Shown piece by piece: positions 32,176 to 41,368 of a DNA stretch of 64,000 bases. The DNA lies in NCBI RefSeq assembly GCF_000236705.1, contig NC_016599.1:3720001-3784000 (forward strand), written 5' to 3'. Made by a program: the position numbers and the translations under genes. The notes below the pieces were generated by a model. That model was not told the DNA's origin. It saw only the letters and a program-made list of their open reading frames with translations, and made no database searches. The first letter of the stretch is position 1. The number at the start of each line of letters is the position of its first letter. The DNA comes from Owenweeksia hongkongensis DSM 17368. GTDB taxonomy: Bacteria > Bacteroidota > Bacteroidia > Flavobacteriales > Schleiferiaceae.

Positions 32176-33011
32176 TGAAAGAGTATTTAGAAATAGATTT
32201 CACCATCACTCCGGCAGAGGGTGGCCGTGATATATTGTTGGCATTATTGGACAATTTGGGGTATGATTCCTTTGAGGAAACTCCAAAAGGCTTGAAAGCT
32301 TATATCCTTGAAAAAGATTTTAATGCTGAGGAGATTGAATCCTTGTTCATTTTTCATTCTGATGAATATGAAGTGAGCTATGCTACCGATAAGCTGGAAA
32401 ATAAAAATTGGAATGAGGAATGGGAAACTAACTATCAGCCGATTTTTATTGATGATAAAATTCATATCCGCGCGCCTTTTCATGAGGCTCACCCAGAGTA
32501 CCCAATCGAACTTTTGATTACTCCAAAAATGTCATTTGGAACAGGACACCACCAAACCACGCGCTTGGTTTCACGCCTTATGCTTGATATGGATTTGAAA
32601 GGTAAAAAGATACTGGATATGGGCACCGGTACCGGTGTGTTGGCTGTTTTAGCTGAAAAGCGAGGCGCAGGAGAAATTGATGCTATTGACAATTTTGAAT
32701 GGGCTGCTGAGAATACAGAAGAAAATGCCGAAGCAAATAATTGCAAGAACATTACCGCTATTCATGGTGATGCTGAAATGCTGCCCGGACGTAAGTATGA
32801 TATTGTGTTGGCAAACATTAACCGAAACGTGTTGATGGAAGACATGAAAACGTACATTGATACGTTACCAACAGGAGGCTATTTGGTGATAAGTGGATTT
32901 TTTGAAAATGATTTTGAAATGCTTACCGCCAAGGCAACCGAATGTGGCACTACCCTTGTCAATAAAATAAAGGAAGACCGCTGGATGGCGTGTCAATACC
33001 AAAAGCAATAA
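32175..33011 (+). CDS. prmA: Ribosomal protein L11 methyltransferase
   Basis: SAM-dependent enzyme that trimethylates residues of ribosomal protein L11. The 278-residue protein has the N-terminal substrate domain (about 1-100, with LENKNWNEEWETNYQPIFI), then MSFGTGHHQTTRL and the SAM motif LDMGTGTGVLAVLAEKRGA (about 147-165), and the NIN motif in VLANINRNVL (near 214-223). All family motifs are intact. One-base overlap with tpiA; the giant gene follows 3 nt after the stop. Confidence 0.95.
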   Translation: MKEYLEIDFTITPAEGGRDILLALLDNLGYDSFEETPKGLKAYILEKDFNAEEIESLFIFHSDEYEVSYATDKLENKNWNEEWETNYQPIFIDDKIHIRAPFHEAHPEYPIELLITPKMSFGTGHHQTTRLVSRLMLDMDLKGKKILDMGTGTGVLAVLAEKRGAGEIDAIDNFEWAAENTEENAEANNCKNITAIHGDAEMLPGRKYDIVLANINRNVLMEDMKTYIDTLPTGGYLVISGFFENDFEMLTAKATECGTTLVNKIKEDRWMACQYQKQ

Positions 33012-33014
33012 TAT

Positions 33015-36000
33015 ATGATGAAAAAGGCTTTACTCTCTACCCTTTTTTTACTGCTTGGGCTTTCGCTGAATGCTCAAAAGTTCAAAAAATTCACATCCCA
33101 AAAAGAGGCCTATCTCAAAGAACTTGGGGATTACCTTAAAGAAACAGATGTGAATAAGAAGGATGAGTTGGAGCCTTTTTTACTTGAAGTAACCACTGTG
33201 TGGAATAGTGGTGGAATTTCTGACCAAGAAGCCCAAGAGATTTATAAAATAAGTAATCATTTTTTAAAGAAACGTGTAAGCGGTTATCAGGCGTGGAACG
33301 ATTTCTTTAAGGTGATTATTCATATGGAAAGCAATGAGGAAGAGAATATGCTTCTTTCTTGGCTGGCAGACTTAGAAACATTTAGTGACAAAAATCCTGC
33401 ACGATTCACCGAAGATTATCTGCGCACAATGTACCTTACTTTTTATGAGTATACCTTTTTTGACGATGGGCGAGTAAAGTGGCGAGCTGAAGCTGGAGAT
33501 TATGAATATGGTTTTGAAGGTGAGCCTGTTTTTAAATTTGAGGCTGCGGATATTTGGGGGTATTATAAAAATGACAGTACGTTCATAGAAGCCACCGAAG
33601 GACTTTTTTATCCAAAGCGATATGAGTTTGTGGGAGAAGGTGGAAATGTTTATTTCACTCGGGTAAAACTGACTCAAGACACGGCATATGCTGAGCTTCG
33701 CAATTATAAGCTCAACGTAAGAAAAACCGACTTTGAAGCGGATAGCGTAAAGCTTACCACCCTTATATTTTTGAAAGAACCTACCATGGGCAAGTTTGAA
33801 GAAAAGCTTACCAGCCAAAGTGGTGGCGGTGGAACTTTTCCTCGATTTACATCCTACCGCAGTGATATCACAATTCCAGATATCGTTCCAGGAGCTGACT
33901 ATGAGGGAGGTTTCTCAATGATTGGATCCAAGTTTTACGGTGGTGGAACTGGAGGTAATAGAGCGAAATTGAGTTTTAAGTATGAAGGTAAGAAAGTGGT
34001 TTCTGCTGAGGCTGACCGTTTTTTATTACGCTTAGATAAGATTGAATCAGAGGAAGTTAGAGTTACTATTTATATTGAGGAAGACAGCATTTTTCACCCA
34101 AAGGTTACTGCGCGCTACCTTCCCGAAAGAAAGCAATTAAGTATCATTAGAGGAAAAGAAGGGCTTGGTCAGACACCTTTTTCTGATTCTTACCATAACC
34201 TTGATATGACTTTTGAGGTGTTGAGCTGGAAAATGGACGAACCAATGATGTCCATTAGTAACATGAACCTTGGAAGCGAATCTCCTGTGATTTTTGAATC
34301 TAGTCAATATTTCAGAGGTCAACGATTCTCGGCATTGACTGGTTTGGATACCAAGAATCCATTATTTCGATTACAAGAAATGAGTAATGCTTACGGTAAA
34401 CGTGACTTTACCGTTGAGGAGGTTGCATACTTTATGCGGATGGATGAGAGTAATGCACATATTTTTATGATGAACATGTCCATCCGAGGGTTTGTGAAAT
34501 ATGACTTACAGAAACGAGAGGCTTACTTCAACGACAAGATTTACGAATACATACAAGACTTTAAAAAGGAGCGTGATTATGATGTAATCCGCTTTGTTTC
34601 CAATATGTCACAAGGGAGCAATGCACAGCTTAGCTTGCTTAGCCATGAAATGGAAATAAATGGAGTGCAGGCAGTAGCGCTTAGCGATTCTCAAAAAGTG
34701 GGTCTGTTTCCTGTTGATCAAAAAATTGTGGTTCACAAGGATTTGAATTTTGATTTTGACGGGAGAATTACTGCAGGACGATTTACCTATTGGGGAGACT
34801 TATTTAAATTTAATTATGACCAGTTTAGAATCAATATGGAGAACATTGATTCTATGCGTTTTAAGGTAGAAAGTTTTGATGTAAATGCATTAGGACAGCG
34901 TGAGTTGAAGACGGTAAAAACCGTACTGCAAGGGCTTACTGGGGAACTACTGATTGATGACCCACGAAATAAGTCGGGGCAAAAGGAATACACAGAATAC
35001 CCGATATTTAAGAGTGCCAAGGATTCATATGTGTACTATGATAAAAAGGATATTTTCAATAGAGTATACAATCGAGAAGAGTTTTACGTGAGGCTCGATC
35101 CATTTGAGATTGACAGTTTGGATAACATTACCACGCAGGGGCTTCAATTTGCAGGAACTTTTACCAGTGCTGGTATTTTCCCAGATATGGATCAGGTATT
35201 GAAGGTTCAGCCCGACTATTCACTTGGTTTCACCACAGAAACACCTCCTGGTGGTTTGGCCGCTTATGGCGGAAAAGGTACGTTTAGCAATACACTTAGC
35301 TTGAGTAATAAAGGACTCCGTGGTGATGGGCAAATTGATTATCTGAATTCCGTTGCCACCTCTGATGAGTTTTTCTTCTTCCCGGATTCAACGGACGGAA
35401 TTGCCAATAACTATGAAATTACTGCTCAAGTTGCTGGGCCGGAGACACCACATGCCGTTGGTTTAGGCGTAAAACTTCATTGGGAGCCAAAGAATGATGT
35501 TCTGTATACTACAAGTCAGGCTACACCATTTGCTATGTATGATGATGTAGGCATGATCACTACGGGAACTCTGGCACATTCGCCTACCGCTTTGCGTGGA
35601 GATGCCAAGTTGGAGTTTTTAAATGCTGAAACAAAGTCAAAAGATTTCCTTTTCAAGAATAGAAAGTTTTCATCGGATAAGATGGCCTTTAAGGTGCGCG
35701 CAAACCCGGAAAAAGAATGGGGTTTTGGAATGGATGATGCCAATGGAATTGTTGACTTTGATAAAGAGAAAGGGGATTTTTACCTTAACAATCCTGCGGA
35801 CTACTTTAGCTTTCCAGCAAATAAATACATCTGTTACATGGATTACGCCAAGTGGGAAATTCCTGCTAAGGCGATTAATGTGAAAAAGACTGGAAGCCAA
35901 GCTTCGTCAAAAATGATTTCTGTGCATCCGCGTCAGGATTCGCTACAGTTTGTAGCTGGAAATACTCGTTTCTTCTTGGAGAATTCATTGCTTGAATCAT

Positions 36001-37430
36001 TCAAAGTTCCGAATATTGATGTTGCCGATGCAAGCATTTTTCCAGACACTGGTTATGTAGCTATTGAAGAAAACGCGCACATGCGCACTTTGAATAACGC
36101 AGCTATTCAGGCAAACCGCACCACGAAATACCATGATTTTTATGGTGGAATTATAGATATTACTTCACGTAAAAAGTACATCGGTCAGGCGGATTATGAA
36201 TACATAGATCAGGATGGAACACCTTGGCCCATTCGTTTTAATGAAATAAAGGCTGATACTTCGCAAACTACGGTAGGAAGAGCCGTTGTTACTCGCGAGG
36301 AAGGTTTTTACATGAGTCCGTACTTTGCCTATTTTGGTAAGGTGGGATTACGTGCAGATCGCAAAGCTTTGGCATTTGAAGGTTCTACTCATATCGAGTC
36401 AAATTGTGCAGCAGTAGAAACGGATTGGTTTGACTTTAAGAGCATTGTAGATCCCTCAAATATTGTAATTGATTTACCAGAAGTGGATCCTGATGATAAA
36501 ACGAAAACCTTGGCAAGTGGCATTTATCTGGCGCATGATACCATCGGGGGATATGCTGCATTCCTTAGCAAGAAGGTTTCTCCGGCTGATAAGCAAATGT
36601 TCTTTGCCAATGGTAAACTTTACTTTGATGAAGCTATTAGTAGTTATGTGATTACAACAGCTGAACGCCTGGAAAATGCCGATGCAAAGGGAAATTATCT
36701 AGCCTTTAATAGTACAAATTGCACTATGTATGGTGAAGGTGTAATGAGTCTGGGTGACGGAAAATCGCAGTTGAAAATAAACAGTTGGGGTACCATAGAT
36801 TACAATCTTGAAAATGATGTGATGGAGATGGACCTGGTATTGGGTCTGGACTTTTTCTTTAGTGATGATATATTAAAGCTAATGGCTACCACTATCAATA
36901 AGGAGACTTTGCTTGAGGGAGTTGATTTATCTAGACCTGCATTTAAAGCTGCTGTTAATACGGAGCTTAAGGAAAAAGAGAAGCGTAAGTTCAATAGTGA
37001 TATTTCCAGTTTTGGTGCACCAAGCAAAATGCCCGAAGAATTAGAAAACACATTGTTTTTCGCTGAACTTCATATGAAATGGACTCCAGAGGCTGTTTCC
37101 TTTTTATCGGATGGAAAAATTGGTATTGGAACTCTTGGTGAATATGGAGTAAATAAAAAGCTGGAGGGTTATGTTGAAATCCAGCGCAAGCGAAGAGGTG
37201 ATGAAGTGTACCTTTATTTGGCACCCGACCGCAGTACTGATTATTACTTTGAATACAAGAGAAACATGATGAGTGTGTACTCAAATGATGATGCTGTAAT
37301 GGATGTTATTAAAAACTTAGATCTAGACAAGAGACGAAATGAAGAAAAGGGAAAACCACCATTTACTTACACTATTGGTACCAAAGGAAAGATGAGTCGT
37401 TTTCTTAATAGATTCGAAAAGTTTGAGTAA
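33015..37430 (+). CDS. 1471-residue secreted protein, unknown function
   Basis: The largest gene of the window. A signal peptide (about 1-21, LLLGLSLNAQ) is followed by a helical stretch (about 25-130) and then a very long region of alternating charged and hydrophobic strands rich in Asp, Lys, Phe and Tyr. Sub-segments such as VNIDxxDSxRFKV and 'xLEGFLxxNxxAxxK' style strands look like beta-jellyroll or beta-taco repeats, but I found no exact repeats. There is no T9SS C-terminal domain, no lipobox and no terminal membrane helix, so it may be periplasmic or attached to a partner. It lies 3 nt after prmA, probably in the same operon. It is not recognised as a named family. Confidence 0.75.
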   Translation: MMKKALLSTLFLLLGLSLNAQKFKKFTSQKEAYLKELGDYLKETDVNKKDELEPFLLEVTTVWNSGGISDQEAQEIYKISNHFLKKRVSGYQAWNDFFKVIIHMESNEEENMLLSWLADLETFSDKNPARFTEDYLRTMYLTFYEYTFFDDGRVKWRAEAGDYEYGFEGEPVFKFEAADIWGYYKNDSTFIEATEGLFYPKRYEFVGEGGNVYFTRVKLTQDTAYAELRNYKLNVRKTDFEADSVKLTTLIFLKEPTMGKFEEKLTSQSGGGGTFPRFTSYRSDITIPDIVPGADYEGGFSMIGSKFYGGGTGGNRAKLSFKYEGKKVVSAEADRFLLRLDKIESEEVRVTIYIEEDSIFHPKVTARYLPERKQLSIIRGKEGLGQTPFSDSYHNLDMTFEVLSWKMDEPMMSISNMNLGSESPVIFESSQYFRGQRFSALTGLDTKNPLFRLQEMSNAYGKRDFTVEEVAYFMRMDESNAHIFMMNMSIRGFVKYDLQKREAYFNDKIYEYIQDFKKERDYDVIRFVSNMSQGSNAQLSLLSHEMEINGVQAVALSDSQKVGLFPVDQKIVVHKDLNFDFDGRITAGRFTYWGDLFKFNYDQFRINMENIDSMRFKVESFDVNALGQRELKTVKTVLQGLTGELLIDDPRNKSGQKEYTEYPIFKSAKDSYVYYDKKDIFNRVYNREEFYVRLDPFEIDSLDNITTQGLQFAGTFTSAGIFPDMDQVLKVQPDYSLGFTTETPPGGLAAYGGKGTFSNTLSLSNKGLRGDGQIDYLNSVATSDEFFFFPDSTDGIANNYEITAQVAGPETPHAVGLGVKLHWEPKNDVLYTTSQATPFAMYDDVGMITTGTLAHSPTALRGDAKLEFLNAETKSKDFLFKNRKFSSDKMAFKVRANPEKEWGFGMDDANGIVDFDKEKGDFYLNNPADYFSFPANKYICYMDYAKWEIPAKAINVKKTGSQASSKMISVHPRQDSLQFVAGNTRFFLENSLLESFKVPNIDVADASIFPDTGYVAIEENAHMRTLNNAAIQANRTTKYHDFYGGIIDITSRKKYIGQADYEYIDQDGTPWPIRFNEIKADTSQTTVGRAVVTREEGFYMSPYFAYFGKVGLRADRKALAFEGSTHIESNCAAVETDWFDFKSIVDPSNIVIDLPEVDPDDKTKTLASGIYLAHDTIGGYAAFLSKKVSPADKQMFFANGKLYFDEAISSYVITTAERLENADAKGNYLAFNSTNCTMYGEGVMSLGDGKSQLKINSWGTIDYNLENDVMEMDLVLGLDFFFSDDILKLMATTINKETLLEGVDLSRPAFKAAVNTELKEKEKRKFNSDISSFGAPSKMPEELENTLFFAELHMKWTPEAVSFLSDGKIGIGTLGEYGVNKKLEGYVEIQRKRRGDEVYLYLAPDRSTDYYFEYKRNMMSVYSNDDAVMDVIKNLDLDKRRNEEKGKPPFTYTIGTKGKMSRFLNRFEKFE

Positions 37431-37591
37431 ATTAATAAACCTTTTGTAGAAGAAGAGGTTGTTAAACCAATATGATGAATAGGCTTGAGAACTAGTGTTT
37501 TTTGTGGTAAGAAGTTCATCAAAAGTTGTGTAATGGGCGCCATGCAGGTTGGCTAAGTTTTGAGGAAAGCAGAATACCACTGTTCTAAGCT

Positions 37592-37621
37592 TTGTAGAGT
37601 AACAAGAGGGTCATAATTTTG
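37592..37621 (+). promoter_or_regulatory. Promoter of the JmjC-like gene
   Basis: TTG at 37592-37594 (within CTTTG) and -7 element TAATTTTG at 37614-37621 are separated by 19 nt, the best match to the Bacteroidota promoter in the window. The ATG at 37686 gives a leader of about 60 nt with AGGAA just before the start. It separates this gene from the preceding operon; the rest of the 255-nt gap holds only a weak hairpin near 37437-37459. Confidence 0.6.
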
Positions 37622-37685
37622 GCCTAAAATATCAACCATTAATCAAAAGCAAGATTTAGGGTTGTTGCAAACCAAACAATAGGAA

Positions 37686-38549
37686 ATGAAACTACAACCA
37701 ATCGAAAAACGCGAAGGTCTGACTAGCGAAGAGTTTCGAGATGAGTATTTGTTGCCTCGCAAACCAGTTATTTTTAAAGACCTTATTAAGGACTGGCCAG
37801 CTACTGATAAGTGGACTTTTGACTGGTTTCGGAAGAATTATGGTCATTTGGAAGTGCCTCTTTTTGGTAATGATTTCCACGATGCTGGTAAGCACTATAT
37901 GGCTTCCAAGCGGAAAATGAAATTTGGAGATTACCTTTCTCTTATCGAGAATGAGCCTACAGAGCTAAGAATGTTTCTTTACAATATTTTTGACCATGCC
38001 CCAGAGTTGGTTAATGACTTCAGTATGCCAGACATTATAAGCGGCTGGAACAAGCGTTATTATTATATGTTTTTTGGAGGTCAAGGCAGTTCTGTAAACC
38101 TGCATTATGATATTGACTGTTCACATGTTTTTCTCTCACAGTTTCAAACCAAAAAAAAGGTATACCTATTTGCACCAAATCAGGGAGAGCTTTTGTACCA
38201 CCAGCCCTTTACGGTAAAAAGTCAGATGGATGTAAATAATCCTGATTATGAAAAGTACCCGGCACTCAAATATGTGGAAGGACTTACAGGAACATTGGAG
38301 CATGGGGAAACGCTATTCATGCCAAGTCAGTATTGGCACCATATGGAGTATGTAGAAGGGGGATTTGGCCTCGCTTTACGTGCCTATACAGATTGGACGA
38401 TGCTGGCAGGAGCAGCCAAAAATTTAGCAACTCACTTTGTAATCGATAAGGGGTTGAATAAAATAATGGGTGAAAGGTGGAGCCATTGGAAGAAGGAGAA
38501 GGCTCGAGAAAATGCTCAGCATGCGATGCAGAAAATGGAATTAGCCTAA
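37686..38549 (+). CDS. JmjC/cupin-like Fe(II)/2-oxoglutarate oxygenase
   Basis: A 287-residue soluble protein. It has RKPVIFKDLIKDWPA (about 25-39), typical of the N-terminus of JmjC-type hydroxylases, SSVNLHYDIDCSHVF with the HxD pair H140 and D142, KKKVYLFAP, and GETLFMPSQYWHHME with the distal metal His (H218 or H219). The 2-His-1-carboxylate facial triad is thus complete. Relatives hydroxylate proteins, ribosomal proteins or small molecules; the target here is unknown. Monocistronic, with a good promoter, and convergent with the TfoX-like gene 7 nt away. Confidence 0.82.
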   Translation: MKLQPIEKREGLTSEEFRDEYLLPRKPVIFKDLIKDWPATDKWTFDWFRKNYGHLEVPLFGNDFHDAGKHYMASKRKMKFGDYLSLIENEPTELRMFLYNIFDHAPELVNDFSMPDIISGWNKRYYYMFFGGQGSSVNLHYDIDCSHVFLSQFQTKKKVYLFAPNQGELLYHQPFTVKSQMDVNNPDYEKYPALKYVEGLTGTLEHGETLFMPSQYWHHMEYVEGGFGLALRAYTDWTMLAGAAKNLATHFVIDKGLNKIMGERWSHWKKEKARENAQHAMQKMELA

Positions 38550-38556
38550 GCACTAA

Positions 38557-38901
38557 TTACTTTTTCTTCTTGCTCGATTTTGCTTTGGGATTAAAATCCA
38601 GGCAGAGCTGTATCCAATATTCAAAATCGGTTTCCAAATCCACACCTTCTGGCTTTACTGTGGCAAAGCTCTTCATTCGTTTGCCAGTAAAATCCATTGG
38701 GTGAGCTTCTTTACGCTTCAAAGCTTCGGGTACAATTTCAGGGTCGATACGAGCCATTAGCTCGTTTTTCATAACACCAAGGCACATCTTATCATCTACC
38801 ATAAAGCACAGCCCACCCATCATTTTCTTTTCTTCAAATGGTGTTTTGTGGCGGGTCAGGCTTTGCCTTATCCTTTCGGCTAAATGTTCATCGTAGGCCA
38901 T
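38557..38901 (-). CDS. TfoX N-terminal-domain protein
   Basis: From ATG 38901 the product has 114 residues (MAYDEHLAERIRQSL); an in-frame start at 38979 would add 26 residues without family support. The single TfoX-N domain shows KKMMGGLCFMVDDKMCLGV and ends in a Lys/Ser-rich tail. TfoX/Sxy proteins regulate competence in gamma-proteobacteria, but stand-alone N-domain proteins in Bacteroidota have no proven role. Not linked to comEC here. Confidence 0.8.
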   Translation of the reverse strand: MAYDEHLAERIRQSLTRHKTPFEEKKMMGGLCFMVDDKMCLGVMKNELMARIDPEIVPEALKRKEAHPMDFTGKRMKSFATVKPEGVDLETDFEYWIQLCLDFNPKAKSSKKKK

Positions 38902-38957
38902 AGGTGGTTCGATTTGTTTAAATGTGAATTTACAAAAGCTAAGTTTACCTGGATAAA

Positions 38958-38995
38958 CAAAAAACTCCCCAATCACCATTTGGCGATTGGGGAGT
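38958..38995 (-). terminator. Rho-independent terminator of the persulfide dioxygenase operon
   Basis: On the minus strand ACTCCCCAATC pairs with GATTGGGGAGT (11 bp, positions 38985-38995 and 38964-38974), then comes a T-run TTTTTTGTTT. It follows the stop of the dioxygenase gene by about 26 nt and precedes the TfoX-like gene. Confidence 0.8.
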
Positions 38996-39020
38996 CTATT
39001 AATTCTAAATTAAAAAATGT

Positions 39021-40433
39021 TTAGTCCTTTAAAGTAGTGGGGCAAACATAGTCCGTAACAGGGATGCCGGTTTTTTTAATAGCACCATATCCACCTTCTA
39101 CATTTATCAGGTTGTGAATACCTCTTGATTTTAAGATAGAACCGGCAATTACGGATCGGTACCCACCAGCGCAATGGACATGAAAGGTTTTATCTTTTGG
39201 GAAATCCGCCATGTGATCATTTATAAAGTCTAAAGGAAGGTGAAGTGCATTTTCCACATGCTCAGAAGTATATTCTCCATCCTTACGCACATCAACCACT
39301 ATTGCATTGTCCTTCATAGCTTTTTCCAAGTCTTCAGCACTTTCTGAAGCCATGGTGTCGATTTCTTTTCCAGCAGTTTTCCAACTTTCTAATCCGCCCT
39401 TTAGGTAACCTAAAACATTGTCAAAGCCAACTCGGGCTAATCTTGTTATAGCTTCTTCTTCACGTCCTTCAGGAGCTATGAGCAAGATAGGCTGCTCCAC
39501 ATCGGCAATAAGGGCGCCTACCCAAGGGGCAAAACCTCCATCTAATCCTATGAAAATGGAATTGGGAATAAATGCCTGAACGAAATCTTTTTGATGGCGA
39601 ACGTCTAAGATAATAGCTCCGGTTTCATTGGCCGCAGCTTCAAAAGCATCAGGCGTGAGTTGCTGCAACCCACGCTTAAGTACATCGTCAATGCTGGTGT
39701 AGCCTTCTTTGTTCATCTTTACATTAAGTGGAAAATAGGAAGGAGGAGGTAAAAGTCCGTCTGTCACTTCTTCTACAAATTCAGCTTCCGTCATATCTGC
39801 ACGAAGGGCGTAGTTCATTTTCTTTTGGTTGCCCAAAGTGTCTACGGTTTCCTTCATCATATTTTTACCACAGGCAGAACCTGCACCATGAGCAGGGTAT
39901 ACGGTAATCTCATCTGCCAGAGGCATGATTTTATCGCGAAGGCTGTGATATAAAGTTGCCGCCAATTGTTCTTGAGTAAGATGAGCCGCTTTTTGGGCCA
40001 AATCAGGACGGCCCACATCACCTAAAAATAAAGTGTCACCGGTAAAAATGGCTTCGTCTTTTCCATTCTCATCTTTTAGAAGGTAAGTGGCACTTTCCAT
40101 AGTGTGACCTGGAGTGTGAAGCACTTTAATAGTTATATCGCCAAGTTTGAGTTCTTCACCATCGGTAGCAATATGAGCCTCGAAGTTTGGCTCAGCAGTA
40201 GGTCCATAAACTATAGTGGCTCCGGTTTTTTCTGCCAAAGTAATATGCCCACTTACAAAGTCTGCATGAAAGTGGGTTTCGAGAATGTACTTGATTTTAG
40301 CGCCATCTTTTTCGGCTCTTTCAATATAAGGTTGCACTTCACGTAGTGGGTCAATGATAGCAACTTCGCCATTACTTTCAATATAATAAGCGCCTTGCGC
40401 CAGGCATCCGGTGTATATCTGTTCAATTTTCAT
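39021..40433 (-). CDS. Persulfide dioxygenase-like metallo-beta-lactamase protein with two rhodanese domains
   Basis: A 470-residue fusion. The N-terminal beta-lactamase-fold domain (about 1-240) has THFHADFVSGH (H54, H56, D58, H63), a later TPGHTMES His and TGDTLFLGDVGRPDL with the ETHE1-type Asp and Arg, fitting a glutathione or persulfide-oxidising Fe enzyme. Two rhodanese domains follow. The first (about 260-350) has APEGREEE in place of the active Cys loop, so it is probably inactive; the second has CAGGYR with C421. Such fusions oxidise sulfane sulfur to sulfite and thiosulfate. Downstream in the same operon direction follow terminator and, upstream, a TauE/SafE exporter and Crp-family regulator. 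Confidence 0.87.
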   Translation of the reverse strand: MKIEQIYTGCLAQGAYYIESNGEVAIIDPLREVQPYIERAEKDGAKIKYILETHFHADFVSGHITLAEKTGATIVYGPTAEPNFEAHIATDGEELKLGDITIKVLHTPGHTMESATYLLKDENGKDEAIFTGDTLFLGDVGRPDLAQKAAHLTQEQLAATLYHSLRDKIMPLADEITVYPAHGAGSACGKNMMKETVDTLGNQKKMNYALRADMTEAEFVEEVTDGLLPPPSYFPLNVKMNKEGYTSIDDVLKRGLQQLTPDAFEAAANETGAIILDVRHQKDFVQAFIPNSIFIGLDGGFAPWVGALIADVEQPILLIAPEGREEEAITRLARVGFDNVLGYLKGGLESWKTAGKEIDTMASESAEDLEKAMKDNAIVVDVRKDGEYTSEHVENALHLPLDFINDHMADFPKDKTFHVHCAGGYRSVIAGSILKSRGIHNLINVEGGYGAIKKTGIPVTDYVCPTTLKD

Positions 40434-40512
40434 AATAGTAAATTTTGATAGTTCAAATTTCGGGAATGTAATTCACCCAAAAAGTGACATTTGTTACCCT
40501 TATAGAATATTT

Positions 40513-41304
40513 TTATAGAAGGGTTTCTTTAACAATGATAAAGATGCCCATAACCAATACAAAATAGCCAAAGCCTTTCTTGAGCTTAGCGGGGTTTACA
40601 AAATGAGTGGCATAATTGCCAAGCAGCATTCCGATGATGGCAAAAGCAGTGAAGGTCAAAATAAAACTCCATTGAATGTTTTGGCCAGAGCCAATATCTC
40701 CCATAAACCCTATCAAGCTATTTATAGCAATAATCACCAGTGAAGTACCAATTGCTTTTTTGATAGGTAATCCTACCAAAATCACCAAAGCTGGAACAAT
40801 GAGAAATCCTCCTCCAGCACCAACCAAGCCTGTAACTATGCCCAATATTGCTGCTTGTACTATTAATACGGGAATATTTCTGGATCTTAATGGCTGATCC
40901 TCGCTATTATGGTTTCCTCTAATCATACTATATGATGCCATCAACATTACTGCAGCAAAAAATATCATTATTGCTATATCTTTAGTGAGAGGAAAATCGC
41001 CAACAGAGAAGACGACAGCAGGTATTGCGGGAACCAAGTAATATCGGGTTAGGAATACGGATATAAGAGATGGAGTGGCAAAAGTGAATACTGTTTTCCA
41101 GTCTACCAAACCTCGAACATGCTTACGCCATCCGCCAATAAAAGCTGAAGTGCCTACCACAAAAAGAGAGTAAGCTGTTGCCAAAATGGGATCTATGGCC
41201 AATACGTAAACTAAAATAGGAACTGTAAGAATAGAGCCGCCTCCACCAAGTAGGCCAAGGGTAAAACCCATTATAATGGCGAGACAAAAACCAAGTATTT
41301 CCAT
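40513..41304 (-). CDS. TauE/SafE-family sulfite/organosulfonate exporter
   Basis: A 263-residue membrane protein with about eight helices in two similar halves: LGFCLAIIMGFTLGLLGGGGSILTVP and the second copy GIVTGLVGAGGGFLIVPALVILVGLP, the TauE/SafE signature. In Bacteroidota this protein often stands next to persulfide dioxygenases and may export sulfite or take part in sulfur balance. It lies 79 nt upstream of the dioxygenase gene, both on the minus strand. The transported ion is inferred from the neighbours. Confidence 0.85.
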   Translation of the reverse strand: MEILGFCLAIIMGFTLGLLGGGGSILTVPILVYVLAIDPILATAYSLFVVGTSAFIGGWRKHVRGLVDWKTVFTFATPSLISVFLTRYYLVPAIPAVVFSVGDFPLTKDIAIMIFFAAVMLMASYSMIRGNHNSEDQPLRSRNIPVLIVQAAILGIVTGLVGAGGGFLIVPALVILVGLPIKKAIGTSLVIIAINSLIGFMGDIGSGQNIQWSFILTFTAFAIIGMLLGNYATHFVNPAKLKKGFGYFVLVMGIFIIVKETLL

Positions 41305-41368
41305 GTGCGCAAAGGTGCTTATTTACCAGGATGTAATTGGTAACTCAGGTTACTTATTGCAAAATGGA

